From positions 9,337,368 through 9,401,367 of the forward strand of contig NC_065919.1 in NCBI RefSeq assembly GCF_024586455.1: a DNA stretch of 64,000 bases. Reading direction: 5' to 3'. The notes beneath the pieces were generated by a model. That model searched no databases. It saw nothing but the letters and a program-made list of their open reading frames with translations, and was not told the DNA's origin. Below are positions 1-12,779 of this stretch, one piece after another; positions within the stretch are counted from its first letter, which is position 1; every line of letters starts with the position of its first letter. The translations under genes and the position numbers were made by a program. This DNA comes from Bactrocera neohumeralis (Eukaryota; Arthropoda; Insecta; Diptera; Tephritidae).

Positions 1-358
1 TTTTGAGGGAAAACTTCGGAGAACAATTCATCTCAAGAAATGGACCCGTAAGTTGGCCACCAAGATCATGCGATTTAACGCCTTTAGACTACTTAAGCCA
101 GCAACTATTCCGGCTTTGGAAGACAACATTTCCGAAGAAATTCGGGCTATTCCGGCCGAATGGCTGGAAAAGTTGCCCAAAATTGGACTTTCCGAATGGA
201 CCACCTAAGACGCAGCCGCGGTCAAAATTTAAATGAAATTATCTTCAAAAAGTAAATGTCATGAACCAATCTAACGTTTCAAATAAAGAACCGATGAGAT
301 TTTGCAAATTTTATGCGTTTTTTTTTTAAAAAAAGTTATCAAGCTCTTAAAAAATCAC
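1..358 (+). mobile_element. DDE transposase C-terminal fragment (family A)
   Basis: The first reading frame contains SWPPRSCDLTPLDYLS, which matches the block around the last catalytic region of a widespread insect Tc1/mariner-superfamily transposase. It is followed by the family's tail after frame changes: an 'ALEDNI..EIRAIPAE' stretch, then a 'LRRSRGQ(N)LNEIIF'-like end. The upstream part lies outside the window. Frame changes and stops show it is dead. Two other pieces of the same family occur at about 35310-35665 and 53900-54800. The boundary near 358 is approximate and no terminal repeat was confirmed. Confidence 0.75.
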
Positions 359-389
359 CCGATATTTTTTCTGTATTAAGCAATTTTTT

Positions 390-615
390 ATAATGAAACA
401 GGTCAATTGAAGAATCGCCGACCTTCCATAATAAAACACTTATTTTTGCGAAAATTAATTTTTGTTTTATTCAACATATAGTTCCCTTCAAAGATGATAC
501 ACCGAATATAGTGACCCTCCAACTTTTCGATACCATTACAATAGTACAATTTGTTCTTTGTTTCGGCGTTCACCCCTTTACTTACTCCATTCGTGCTTGA
601 AATTCGTGGCTTAGA
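390..615 (-). mobile_element. mariner transposase C-terminal fragment
   Basis: On the minus strand this encodes YYCNGIEKLEGHYIRC followed by an EGNY motif, close to the conserved C-terminus (YYKNGIEKLEGRWNKCI..EGNYVE) of a mariner DD34D lineage. The last residues continue into a short tail like that of the element. Nothing of the catalytic domain remains. A longer relative lies at 38275-39060 on the plus strand. Confidence 0.75.
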
Positions 616-618
616 CAA

Positions 619-2434
619 TTGTTTAAGTTAAAGAATGTACACAAAATATACATTTCGATTGTCCAATTTTCTGAAAATGCAATAAACACATTTTATTTAA
701 AATTCGTGGCACAACTCGAATGCAACAGAAATGTTCGCCTGCGAAGTTTGTGCGCTGGGTATGCGTAACTCGCGTCCGAGCGTACTTGCAACTTTCATAT
801 TTATGTATTGTTGCAAATTCAAAGTAGTTTGTGTTGTAAATTTTTGTTTATATTCTGATTAATATTTGTAATTCCGCTATATCATGCTAACATGAAACTT
901 TCTGCTTATTCGCAATTATTTTGCTATTTTCGCGTTCATTTAACTCTTGCATGCCTGATTGCGGTGCGCTCACCACATTTAGCGATGTCCGTTATACGCC
1001 GTGTCAGTAATCGAATACGAAACTGTGAACTCATGCACATGGACTAACACACAATGTTCGTAAAAGCGCTTGGATGGGTGAAAGTTTTGTCGCTTCATTG
1101 GCGGAGTTTGTGTTTAATTGGCCCCATGAAGGCCGGCATTTTACCATTTTAATGCGTACACTGGATTTGCCATGTTATCTATGTCGAAAGTTTGGCATGA
1201 GCTCTCATGTACGCATGAGAGTAGGAGTTTTCCGCTCCCCTCAGGCTTGCTGGAAATTCGATTACTCGCATAAATGGCTAACTAATTAGCTGCACATTAA
1301 TATAGATTTATTCGTACAAACGAAACAGTACATTCGTTAACGCTTACTCTATTTTCTCTTTCAACTTTTCCGTTATTGTGCTTTTTCATAGTTTCGATGT
1401 TTCTTTTGTGCGCGTTAGCTGGAGTATCGTACAATAAATTAACTTAACTTAGTTAATTAAAAGCAATTTGTGAGCAGAATAGCAGCAATTAGTTGCTTCA
1501 TTTCAAACAGCTGCAACCGGCACATATAAAACGGTAAAAACATACTATGTTTCTTTATGTTAAAACTTTCCAGCAATAAAATCTAATTTTATAATAAATA
1601 AGAAGCGTTGTTGTCTGATGGTGTTTTGATTTGCTATGCACTTCTGACTTATTGATACATATGGGCTTCGAAGCTTTTACTGCATTCATTTTTCTATAGT
1701 GAGCAACAATAGCAAGGCGTTTTTGTAACATACTTGCATATAATATTTTAGAATTATGACTGAATAGTTTACCGAATAGGCTCTTACTTAAAATATATGA
1801 GATAAATTTTCAATTTCCAGTTTGTAACTGTAGTCTGCAAGCAGAAGTAATCAGTGCAGCAAAGTACAGGTCAGATGGTATGATCACTTCTGACTCGGAC
1901 TGGTCTTTGGAAAAACAAATTTTTCCTAAAATATTGATACAAATTTTTTTATGAACAGCAGGTATGATCAAATTGACCGCGTACTAGATTATAGATACAC
2001 AAAATTTTGCTTTGTTGGTGCCACACTTTTCAATGTTCGTGTCGAGCTTGCACTCCATACATCTATTAGTGTGTCTTTGAATGCGACGCTGAAAGTGTTT
2101 CTGGCAATTTTTACCATGGAAAAAAAATTAAAAAAGAGAAAATTTAAAATTTTGTTTTCGATTAGAATCACAGCTACGGTATCATTGAGAGTATTGCAGA
2201 AGCTCGTATTAGCATTTTAGTGGCTTTCACTGAAAGTTGTGATGTCATACGAATGCGAGGCTTCCCTCCAACTCGACTAATAACGTTAAAATCGGAGAAA
2301 TTACAGAAAATGTGCTTAAAATTCTCATATTGACATAAGAGAGGATTTCAAAGTCTTATATCGATTGACTCAATACATTTTGGTTATTGTTTTGGGTATG
2401 AAGCGGGTAAAAGCTAGGCTAGTACCAAAATACC
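619..2434. other. No gene seen
   Basis: AT-rich non-coding sequence. Only short chance reading frames are present. I see no recognisable transposon, RNA gene or splice-bounded exon in it. Confidence 0.5.
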
Positions 2435-2700
2435 TGAGTGTTATGCAAAAATTTCAACGGACAAAGGTTGTAAGGGAAATGGCTGACAACGTAACTGAGA
2501 ACCTTGCACTCATCGAATGCTTCCTTATTAGTGTGGAGACGTGAGTTTATGAATATGATGTCAAAACGGTCGGACATGTCGCTCCAAAAAGCAGGCGACA
2601 CTGAACAAGCCAAAATTCGCTGAATGCGCTGAAGATGTTTTCAGTCAGGATGGAATATTAATTTCAGTTTCTACCCGCAAATGTATTGATATAATAAATA
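2435..2700 (+). mobile_element. Degenerate mariner transposase remnant
   Basis: Frames here give EMADNVTEN.AL..., then VYEYDVKT, resembling the mariner segment that runs into the first catalytic aspartate (ITGDE-WVYEYD..T). The D-containing motif itself is corrupted and there are stops and frameshifts. Assigned from the order of these short motifs only, so the exact ends and the subfamily are unknown. Confidence 0.45.
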
Positions 2701-2729
2701 AATTTTTTGCAACATTATACTCAGGGGTT

Positions 2730-3060
2730 TATGTTAGGTTAAACTGGTAGTTTTGGTCCTTTGCGTTACCGGATGGAGTTCAGTTCCTAGGTCCAAGAGA
2801 AGTAGTCATCCTTTAGGATGCTTGAGCTTGACGCGAATTCTAACAGACTCTGCGGCCTCACTATCGATACCTCCTTCTGAGTATCATACCGTGGGAACCC
2901 CAGATGCTTACAGCGTGGTCTTGTCAATGCGGGACAAGTACACAAGAGATGCTCCACTGTTTCTCTGATGCACTGCTCTAAACATTTCCTGCAGTCTTCT
3001 CAATCTGTCAGCTCCATTCTGCCGGCGTGTGCCGCCACCAGAGAGTGGTAAGGGTTTACG
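2730..3060 (-). mobile_element. LINE 3'-end fragment
   Basis: This stretch is a diverged duplicate of the segment starting at about 30765: both run from a 'ggtcctttgcg' motif through 'agtagtcatc' and 'cttgacgcgaat'. At 30765 the sequence joins a recognisable LINE RNase H domain on the minus strand, so this is taken as the 3' end of the same non-LTR retrotransposon family. A short 'ttaggtt' tract at the low-coordinate edge would be the remnant of the element's tail. Confidence 0.6.
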
Positions 3061-4748
3061 CCCGTAAAAAGTAAAGTTTACAAATAAAATGAAACAGAAA
3101 TTCAGCGTTTATACAAAAAATATGATTGACACTTTTATTTTGTTTCTTTACTGTGAAAAATAAGAGCTTGCTTAATGCATGAAAAAATTTGCCATCAGAC
3201 AATTGCAAATTTACTGGGTGCTGGTAATTAATATTACTTATGTCGTAAATATGCTTGAAAATGTTTTATGCATTTCAGCATAGAATCAACTAAATTTAAT
3301 TTTACGGTTTTTACCTTCCAACAATTGTTTCACGTTAACCAAATCATAACACTAAATGAATTTATTCAGTTAAAAATTAGCATTGCCTAAATAAATACTT
3401 AAGTAATAAACTCATAAAAATATTTTCATAGATTTAATAGCAAGACCAAAGAGAGTAATAACGAGCAAACTAAATTCTGGAAAGTATAATTAAAAACAAA
3501 TAAAACCAGCTAAAAATAATATTAATAAAAATTAAAACCAGCACATTTTTTCAGCTCTGAAACAGACGGCTGCATATTTTCCACTCGCAACGGCTTACGC
3601 CACTCCCTTTAATAGTTTGTCGAAATTCTCTTTTCCCAATTGCACGCTTAACTGAAATTTGCCGTGCAATGTCGACAATTTGAATACAGACTGAAGCCGG
3701 TGTTAATTTCGGCAAATCAACAGCACGCACGCCAAAAATATCTAAAAATACCGTGGGCAATAAAAGGAAAGGAAATAATTTAGCAAATTATAGTGTTTCG
3801 ACTATACGTTAAACGCAAGCAGCGAATTTGAGTGAAAGCAACAGAAATTATCTGATAAAATATTACATCAAAGCGGCGAATGGCGGGAGCTGGCTGGCTG
3901 GCCCAACTCAAAGCGCACTGGATACGCACACACCGCGGCCATCGACACCCAGCTGACGAGTTGGTGCCCGACTGGCAGTGTCATTACCTTATACCACAGC
4001 GAAATTACCATAATTATTCCTTTATAAAAAGCGGAAGGCGTGTATAGCAATGCGAAATATGTCGGTGCGAATGTGCGTGAGTAACATGATGATTCGAGGA
4101 AAAAAATATTTATGTGAATTTCTTGAAAAAAATTGCATGTAATGCTGAAATATGACTCAAGCAAATTGATATGACTTTAAATGCTCAAATATTAACACCG
4201 AATATATTCAATAATTAAATAATTGCTGTTGTATGTAATTTGGGTTTGTGCATAAACGTGAAAAGCTTGAAATATTCCTTTACAATACAATTGAATCAAT
4301 CGGTCTCTGCATGAAGTTATTGCAATTTTTATTTCTCTGCTCAAAGACATTGAATTTTCCTAAAACAATTCCTGGAAGCCACAAGAATACAGATATAAAT
4401 AATTTCTGTTAAATAATTCGTATTTGGGCAAAACTTTGACATATAAATTTTAATTAATGTCATAGAAGCACTGCTTGTTTGAAATTTGAGAACAGTTGAA
4501 AGTTGCCTGAAATCTGAACTTAATTAAATACATTTACGAATAGTACAATTGGACTATTATTGCGTCAAAGATTTATTCAAAATTAATTTGCACCGTAGGA
4601 GTTTGTGATTTCGGAAATATCTCATAACATTTATTAAAATCAACTGCAACAGAAATGAAACACTTTTAGTTCAACACTGGATATTTACGAAGTATGTGTG
4701 TAAACATGAATACACCAGCATTAGTTTATAATTATAGGCATGTGTATT
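3061..4748. other. No gene recognised; one GC-richer patch
   Basis: Mostly AT-rich non-coding sequence. A GC-richer patch at about 3880-3990 is open in more than one frame on both strands but matches no family I know and has no convincing splice sites. It could be a conserved element, an exon or an old transposon piece. Confidence 0.4.
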
Positions 4749-5149
4749 AGAGCGGGTCGATAAAAGAAATCTAAAACAAAAAAAAACGAAAAAGTCGCGT
4801 TTGCGATAAGTGTTCTACAGTTTATTCTGAAGAACTTTTTGCAAGACACCTTTGGTCTAAAACCGGTTTCAAGTCAGCGCTTTTTAAGGCGTATTTTTTA
4901 GGGGTTAGAAAACTGTTTCGCCAATTTTTGAGATTTTCGAATGAAAATTAATACGTAGCTATTGATAATTTGTCGAAATCAGTAGGTTTGGATGGGTTGC
5001 CATACAACCGATTATTCAGATTTTTTAAACTGAGCCTTAAAAATAGTTGTTTCGCAAACCGGTTTCCGACCCATAATCACTGTTATTTTGAATAAACCGT
5101 AGCAAATTTCCAGCATACGCGCTTGTAAAGAAAAAAACGACCCACACTA
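4749..5149. mobile_element. MITE-like element with short inverted ends
   Basis: The left end reads tagagcgggtcg and the right end, read on the minus strand, tagtgtgggtcg, giving imperfect terminal inverted repeats of about 12 bp about 400 bp apart. The interior has no coding capacity and contains runs of A/T next to the ends. It sits about 80 bp from the splice donor of the signal-peptide-like exon at 5230-5299, so it would lie in that gene's first intron. No target-site duplication was established. Confidence 0.4.
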
Positions 5150-5229
5150 GTACACATGTATACGCCAGAATAGGTTTATAAATATATGCAGGCATGTGTA
5201 GGACAAACAATTCGCAAACGCACACTTAC

Positions 5230-5299
5230 CTAGCAGCATCAGCAGCAACAAATGGGTGCTGAAGAGCAAGCCGAAGCGACGCAAGTGATCCATCAGCAT
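5230..5299 (-). CDS. Candidate first coding exon with signal peptide
   Basis: On the minus strand an ATG at 5299 opens a frame encoding MLMDHLRRFGLLFSTHLLLL, then MLL and the first base of a Gly codon. It is cut at 5230 by a consensus donor (CTAG|GTAAGT). A basic n-region followed by a leucine-rich h-region is what a secretory signal peptide looks like, and a short signal-peptide exon before a long intron is common in fly genes for cell-surface and secreted proteins. The exon leaves in phase 1. Later exons would lie at lower coordinates; I found none in 1-5229, so they are probably outside the window. The gene cannot be named. The start was chosen because it is the first ATG in this frame; the Met two codons later is possible. 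Confidence 0.5.
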
Positions 5300-8214
5300 G
5301 ATTGCCTTTTAATTTTCGACAGCAATTTGTGTAGCGCAAAACCAACACTGGCGCCCTTCACGCCACGGCCACTTCTCCTTTGTCTTATACACGTAGCGCA
5401 GCAAGTCTTACTCGCGAGCACTTTTCGCTTTTCTGCTCACTTTAACAGCCGTGCTTGTCATTGCGCCATTGTTGACTTTCACCTATGGGTCGATATTTTC
5501 ACATTGTGCTGCCCGTGTAACTGACAGCAAAATTTGGCATTGGAATGATGATTTGTTTGCAGCGTTTTATTTTAGGCGTGCTGTGTGCGGCAATCTCATT
5601 AATTTCATGCAAAAGTCTGCAATAATAGAAAGGAAAAGCTTTTAAAAACGACAATAACAACATGTACATACATATGTACTAAAGACAATGGCATGCAGAG
5701 AGCTCTATTAAATCACAAGCAAAATTTAGCTGAAGCGCCGTGAATGGAATTTGTAAAGTGTGCTTGCCAGTACCTACCTGCAGATTGAATTCTTCTCATC
5801 AAAAATCTGCCAAGTCAACTTCTTGTCACAAAAGCATGCCTTATCGAGCGCTATTGAGACATGGAGACGCGTGTGAAGCCATTGAAATCATTTTATGACT
5901 GTACAGAGAATGCAATTTGGCGCTTTAATGTTAAGACACTGCAAGTGCTTCGCTTCATTTCATATTCCACTTGTGCCTTTTAACAAATGCACACTTTAAT
6001 TAAGAAATAATTACAAAAACAAAAATAAAAATGTATATGAGTGCAACGACGTGAATATGCACTGCAGGCAAGGCGGCCACACGAGACCAAACACACACAG
6101 GAAGCCGCGCCGATTGAGTGATGTTTAATGAGTAAAACGTTCACATGCAAACAATAGGTATTTCCTATCCACCGCGAACGGCTCGCAAAAAAAAGCGAAA
6201 ACAATAAAATGGACTGCAACAGGCGCAGCTACGACGAGGTTGCCAGACAAAAGGCGTTGGCATAAAAGCGGAAACAAGAACCTCTACAGCAGTAAAGTGA
6301 GCAGGAGGAAAGTGCCCCAAAGGGGTTCAGACCGTGCAGAAGTGAGCTAGTCGGTTGCGGTGTATTTAACCTCCGATGCGTTGCCGGTTAAAGTGTAAAT
6401 GTGTCGCTGCGGCAGTCATAATCACACAACTTGGCCTCGCAGCACAGCCAGCCCAGCGGGCGGAGTAGGCAGTGGAAGGAGATTTCAATTGCTAACCGAC
6501 AACTGGCAGCAATGACGCGGCGCTGAGGTTGAAGGCAAGCAATGAAAGCAACAGAAAGCTGAAAGCCACTGCACTAGCAAGCGTGGGGTGAGCAGCGCAA
6601 ACTTATATGCATGGGTATAACTTGGTTTGCAACTGCGGTGGTACACTGTAATAAGCACATCCAGCAACCGACGGCTGCTTGCTTCATATTTAGAATTATG
6701 CACATGGCTGCTTCTACACAACAAGCAGTATGTATGTGAATAAATGTGTGTATACCTATGTATATATATGTATTGGTATATAAACTGTGTGGCAGTAAGA
6801 TTACTGTATTTCAGTTTCCCAAGTTTAGTTTGCCACTACTGTTGCAAGTGCTGCGTTGCACATTGTAATGTTGCAGTAATTGCAACATTTTCAAGGATCC
6901 TCAAGTATTTTTAATTCAGTGCAGTGCCGCTTGTTGTTGGCATACAGTAGGCATAAAGCGAAAGTTGAGCATGCAAGGTCTCGCTAAGCTACTCACTGGT
7001 GGATCGTTTATGCAAATCCCCCCACAACAGCAGGTAAGCATGTGTATACATAAATATATACATATATGTATATGTCCGTGTGTGTGTTTGTGAGGGCTGG
7101 GTTTAAGCAAGCACATTTCTGTCGGTTGTCTGCTGACTTTGCTTCGTTACTTATTTGCAATTAAGATTTGTGTTGCATTATGATACGAGTATTTAAATGT
7201 CTGCTTCGAAAAGCAACAAAAATATATACATATGTATGTATATAAATAAATTGGTGCATGAGTGGAAAATAGTGCAACGCACAGAAAATCATGTGACGGC
7301 CGCTTGCTCTTATAGTGCATTTTTAAAAATAAAAATAAAAGCAAAATAAAAAAAAATGTATTTGCCAGCTGCACAATTCACTTGAGGACCGTGTCAATGC
7401 CACCAGCGGCAATAGACGGTACACTCACTTTTATTTACATACATATATCAGATATGCACAAGTAAGTATGTCATACACATAGCATACAATATTATATGCA
7501 TTTCAATACTAACTATGTACGAGCTCATATTTGCCTCCATGTGGCTCACTTTTGCTGTCGAAACGAAAGCAAATACAAATTCATGCACTCAACAGCGCTT
7601 GCATTCAGCTTACGGCAGGGCTAATTTGAAAAACGTTCTATAATAAACCAGTAGCAGTGCACTTGTGGATACTGTTTTAATTGCACAAGTCTGCACTTAA
7701 ATGTTGCAAGGCACACGAACGAAATCGTATCTTCATAATGAGCCAATATTTACTAGGTAAGCATTTTTAGCGCGGAAAGTAAATCTGAACACGAATTTGA
7801 ACGCAAATACGCTGCCTTCTTTACAGTGAGAAACTATGTATGTTGTGGTCTTGAATCGCTGAGAAACTGCTGCTTCTACGTTTGTAGCAAGTTTCATGTA
7901 AAAACACAAAATACGCAATAGTCTGCAGTTAACATGAAATTTGCAATCACTCAAAGCACTTCTCGGCATTTCATTAGATTTTAGTTTATTTTACGCACTT
8001 TTAAGTAGCTTTACATAGGCTGCTCATTCCAAATAATAATCACTCTTAATTAATCAACCGAACGCCATCTTACGATCAAGAGTGAAGTGCATTAAAGTAA
8101 TATATGTACTGACAGAATTCATCGTGATAAAGTTATCCGAACTGCAAAACAAAAACAAAAAAAAAATATTTAACTGCGCTGGCACCGAAACTCTAATACT
8201 CTAAGCAAGTGTTC
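5300..8214. other. Upstream/intergenic region, no gene recognised
   Basis: Would hold the 5' UTR and promoter of the minus-strand exon at 5230-5299. Sequence is mixed, with CA/TA microsatellite-like patches (for example around 7040-7085 and 7220-7250) and GC-richer stretches at 6220-6560. A possible plus-strand mini-exon at 6971-7033 is discussed under findings. No transposon or RNA gene recognised. Confidence 0.4.
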
Positions 8215-8840
8215 CATACAAGAACTTCATTTTGATAGGTTAGTTTCTATGGTAGCTAGATGTTATAATGGCCTGATCTCAACAAATTTTTCGGAAATTA
8301 AAGCGTTACTTAAGCAATAATTCATGCCAAATTTCGTCAAGAAAATTTTTCAAATAAACAAATTCTTGTACAAAAACCTTATTTCAAACTGGCAATTTGT
8401 ATGGCAGCTATATGTTATAGTGGTGCAATTAAAACAATTTCTTCGGAGATTCCAGCAATATTTTTAGCAATAATCCATGCCAAATTTCATGAAAATATCT
8501 TCTCAAATAAAAAAAAATTCCATACAATGACTTGGATTGGAACGATCAGTTTGTATGGCAGCTATATGCTATACAGCTTCGATAACGGCGGTTCCAACAG
8601 AGAGCTGCCAGTTGATGAGTTAAGAACGTGTGCAAAATTTCAGTTTAATATCTCTAAAACTATAGGACTAGTACGCATATGTGCTGATAGATAAGCGGAT
8701 AGGAAGATAGATATGCCCAAAACGTTAGGCTAACCTTTTATACGTACCTATGTATATATATACATTATATATAGATTATAGAATCTCCAACAGTTGTTTT
8801 TTGAATGTTGCAAGCATTTTAAACCCAATATACCCTGTTC
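8215..8840 (+). repeat. Dispersed repeat family B
   Basis: Contains successive modules with the 'tatggcagctatatg' core, an 'ccatgccaaatttc' segment, then 'gtgcaaaatttcag' and a 'ataccctgttc' end. The same modules recur at 15417-15905, 26385-26740, 27725-28080, 46385-46470, 47525-47600 and 56150-56540. This copy holds more than one core, so it may be a tandem or composite copy. It has no coding capacity. Such repeats are, as I recall, common in fly genomes, but I do not give it a published name. Confidence 0.7.
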
Positions 8841-11800
8841 AATGTATTAGTATATTATTCAAACAGCGAGGAAAGCGACCTACATGGCGTATAAGTAACA
8901 TTTTTCTCAATTCACTGCTTTCGATTTTTACTGATAAGTTATTCAGTTCGCTGAAAGTTTATAACATCCTGGCAAAATAAATTAAATTTCAACTTCGAAA
9001 AGACAAAGTCAAGCTAAGTCAATTAGCTAGACTCCTGGCTAGAATTGGGTTAATAGTGCATTTCATTGCTTGATGAGGTTAAAAGGAAGAATGGTGTCAA
9101 AACTTTGTAATTCGACAACTAAATGCTTAATTGGATATGATTAAATTCAACTAAGCAAGGCAAACTTTCAGTTTACAAGCAAGTTGCTGTAAATTTGTAG
9201 ATAGCTTGTACATATAATCCTGAAATCCAACGGAATTTCAATATTTTGTAAAAAATGCAATTTTTAAGTTTTTTTATTTTGTGAAACGACACAACCTTGC
9301 AATGTATTTATTGCACATTAGGAAAACACAAAGTTCTGCCAACGCGCACTGGATTGCAAAGTTCAAAACCAGCTGTTACAGCAATAATTGCAGGAAGCAC
9401 GCTTCAAGCGCCGTTTGCTGCTGTAAATGTTCGCGTTAAACTTGACACAGAGCATTCACTGGAAGTGGCGGCATTGACATCGATTACAGACAGTCGAGCA
9501 GCCACAAATATTGCTAGCGTTTTTCTTACTAACCCCAACATCAGTCGCTGAAAGGGGGCTTCTCCCCTCTCATCATGAACTGTAGTTGCTTTAAGCTTTG
9601 CATTCAGAAATCTTGTTTGTTTTTGTTGTTGCAGTGTATTTTGCATTCTATGTACACTATGCTGCAACACCGGTCCATTAGGCGCCAAAAGTAACAGCTG
9701 CTCGACAGCTTGAACTTCATAACCATGAAAAGAGAAAATAACGAGTGCGGTAATAACGGAGAGTGGAAGACAAAAACAGAAAGAAAATCATACCGCATGA
9801 TATGCCCCACTTCATACAAGGTTGCCTAAGAGCCTACGGTTGCAGTTTTTACAATGTTCTCACACAATACCGTTGATTTTTTTAGATGGTTGTGCGAGGC
9901 TGCGGCAAAATAATGTTGCTATAATGCCAAACTGCGGCGAGAAGTTAGAGCGTCAAAGTCATTAAAAACGCTTCCAGCTGCCTTCCAACACTCTCGACTA
10001 CAAAACTGCACACACTCAGCGTCATCACAATGCAACTACGTGGTTTTAGCGCCGTGTCGCATGCATCACGCAGTGGGGCGAGTGGATTAACCGTGTTGTT
10101 GTTTTGACAAGTTAACAGTGGCAATGCAGTACACGCGCATATATCTGTAGATATCAATTCGAAAACTATGAATAGGCATGTCATAACGCCGAGCTTGTCA
10201 TTATGAAATGAAGGTGAGCTGCACGTTGCGACTCTGTAGAAATTTCCAGCGACAATATGATATAATAAGTGGAGAATAAGGAAATCGAATCGATCGCTGC
10301 AGCTTCAATAATCCGAATGTTTAAACTCAAGGCAACATCGCATTCATCGCCCTAAGCATTTTGCTTGTTTTTTTTTTCTTTTTTGTTAGTAGTTGCATTT
10401 CCTTCTTAATACTACCCAACTATGAAACTATCTCATCGTGCTACTTGACCTGCTCAGTAGTGCACAAGTGGCAGAGCTGTAGTTTTTGTACAAGTGCTGC
10501 AGTCATCGGCACTTTCAGTAACAGGTCCTTTATATTTAGATTGACCTGAAATTGTCCTCACTTTAGCTTTTATTTATTTCTTTACTATATTTTGCATTAC
10601 AGTATCTTATTTCGCTCTATTTTCTGCATTGGAAGTTTCGTATTCTCTCCGCCGTCTTTTATTTGTGTTATAAAATATGTGCCAGGGGTGAAAACGACGT
10701 TGGCAAAAATAATAACAGCGAAATGAAAATGAGAAAAAAGAATAGCGAAATGCGAACGGCGAACGGCGAACGGCGAACGGCGAATGGTGCATGAAGATTT
10801 GCGAAAATGCTCAACAACTGTTGCAGTTGGAGGATACTTTTCACTCATTAACACTTACAATGCGCAAAATTCCATAGAAACTGCGCAAATATTACACCCT
10901 ATTAAACCCGCAGCCGAACCGTCTGCTTTCAAGTACCAGTTGTGTATTATTATTGTTGCTGTATCAGGCGGTTGCTGCTTAACCGAAGGAGTAAAGCTAT
11001 GACTTTACCATTTCTCTTTTATATCAATTGCACGGGGCTCAATTCGAGAGTTAAAATCACCCACCATATTTAACGGAAAACCTCGTAATTTCTCCAATTA
11101 TTTCCATAGATCTGTAGAATTACATACTTTTTACAAATAAATGAGTTCCTTCTTTCCAATAGGTGAGTTTATAACTAAATATGTGGTTGACAAGATATTT
11201 TTTAGGTTGTTTGACTAATGAGAGTGCTTAAACACTGTGAAATCTATGGAAATAAGGAGATATCAATTGTAATTAATTCCGCTATAAGTTTTCACTACAG
11301 AGTATCATAGAATCAGTTCAGTTTGTCACTGAAACTAGAATCTTCAGACCAACTGATTGCTTAATGTAGACAAAAGCCTTATCAAAAATAAATTGCGAGA
11401 AAGTCATCACACTTATTTTTAAGTTCAGTTCTCATCTCTGAAAAGAGTAAAATCGTACATATCTCTATGAAACCCTCTGAAACCTAATCTTCAAGTCGCC
11501 AAAAACGAAACTAGTTAAACTGAGTGTAAATATTTATTTTCTGCATATCATGATGTAGCGTAAAATTGCATGAAATTCGATAGCTACACTCACCCTTCAG
11601 AAAAATATTATATTCAAAGTGCTTTAACTCTCTAACGAAAATCCTATATAATTTCCTTTACGATAGATTAACAAAAGAGCCGAGAAAATATCAGAATATA
11701 ACTTAGCACACTAGTTCTTCTTAAAAGCAGTTATTTTCACATGGAATAATGGAACGCGGTAAATTTTTCATATCTTTATCTAGAGATTTAAATTATTATC

Positions 11801-12779
11801 TGGAAATATCAGCAAATTCGTTAAGTTAACGACAAAGATAACTGGCAACTGTAACTGACTTGCGTCCACACCCTCCCGTCTTAGCTATATAGCCATAATA
11901 GGGACTTTCGACTTTCCGTTTCCTATCTAAGCGGACATAGTTTTTCTGATGAGAAGCATCAAAAATGAGTGAAATTTATTCAAACTTTGGAATAGCAAGC
12001 ATACAAGTATAACATAGTAACTTTACATCGTAATTGTCCGCTCACAAGTGAAATATTTTTAATGAAACTAACTGAATATACAAATATGTGACTTTAGATA
12101 TACGTGCTCTTTAAACCATATTTTTCATTGATCATTACCAATTTACAGATTACAGAAACATGCCTGCAGACTTTTTGCTAAGATAGGCTTAATTACAAAA
12201 TCAAAATTCTGTCATATTTTCATAAGGATGAAATTTATATCTGATAACCTTTATATCACGATTGTATATACAAGGATATTTGTATTTCATTTGGTATTCA
12301 ATATGTAAAAACCACAGCAAGTGATTGATGAGGATAGCTGGTGGAAGTAGTATCATTACTTGATTAGAAAAGTCAAAACAAAGTAATTGTCAAGCGCTTA
12401 TATAACTGTAAGCACACACGCCCCAATGATTAATGGTTGGTCTAATTTTGTTTGCAATTAATACAATATAATGTAATATATTTATAACATTGTCACAAAA
12501 AAGCAACCGGAAATTGTAAAAAATTCACCGGGTAAATGATTTTGCAAAAAAAACATTTTTGTTAATACATTTTTTAAAAATTAAAAAATTAAATGAAATT
12601 TTTTTTATTTTTTTCATAAACTGGACTGTTCTTAATTACTACGCAAAATATGAGTCGATCTGTGGACCAGTTTGCTTATAGCAGCTGTTTAAGTCGGTAC
12701 ACATTAGTACTAAGTTGCCATTTTTACTTTGGATAAAAATATGGAACAAAAGTTTTTTTATAAATTTTATATTTCTAAC
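8841..12779. other. No gene recognised
   Basis: Mostly AT-rich single-copy-looking sequence. Reading frames of 84-94 codons exist on both strands at 9297-9688, but neither resembles a known protein and they overlap each other. A short tandem heptamer lies at 10752-10786. Nothing else supportable. Confidence 0.4.
10752..10786. repeat. Tandem heptamer (GCGAACG x5)
   Basis: Five consecutive copies of gcgaacg, the last with one change (gcgaatg). The unit is GC-rich compared with its AT-rich surroundings. No function is evident. Confidence 0.9.

Noticed and set aside
9297..9688. Overlapping frames of 84 and 94 codons on opposite strands
   Set aside because: Neither resembles a known protein and both being open suggests base composition rather than coding.
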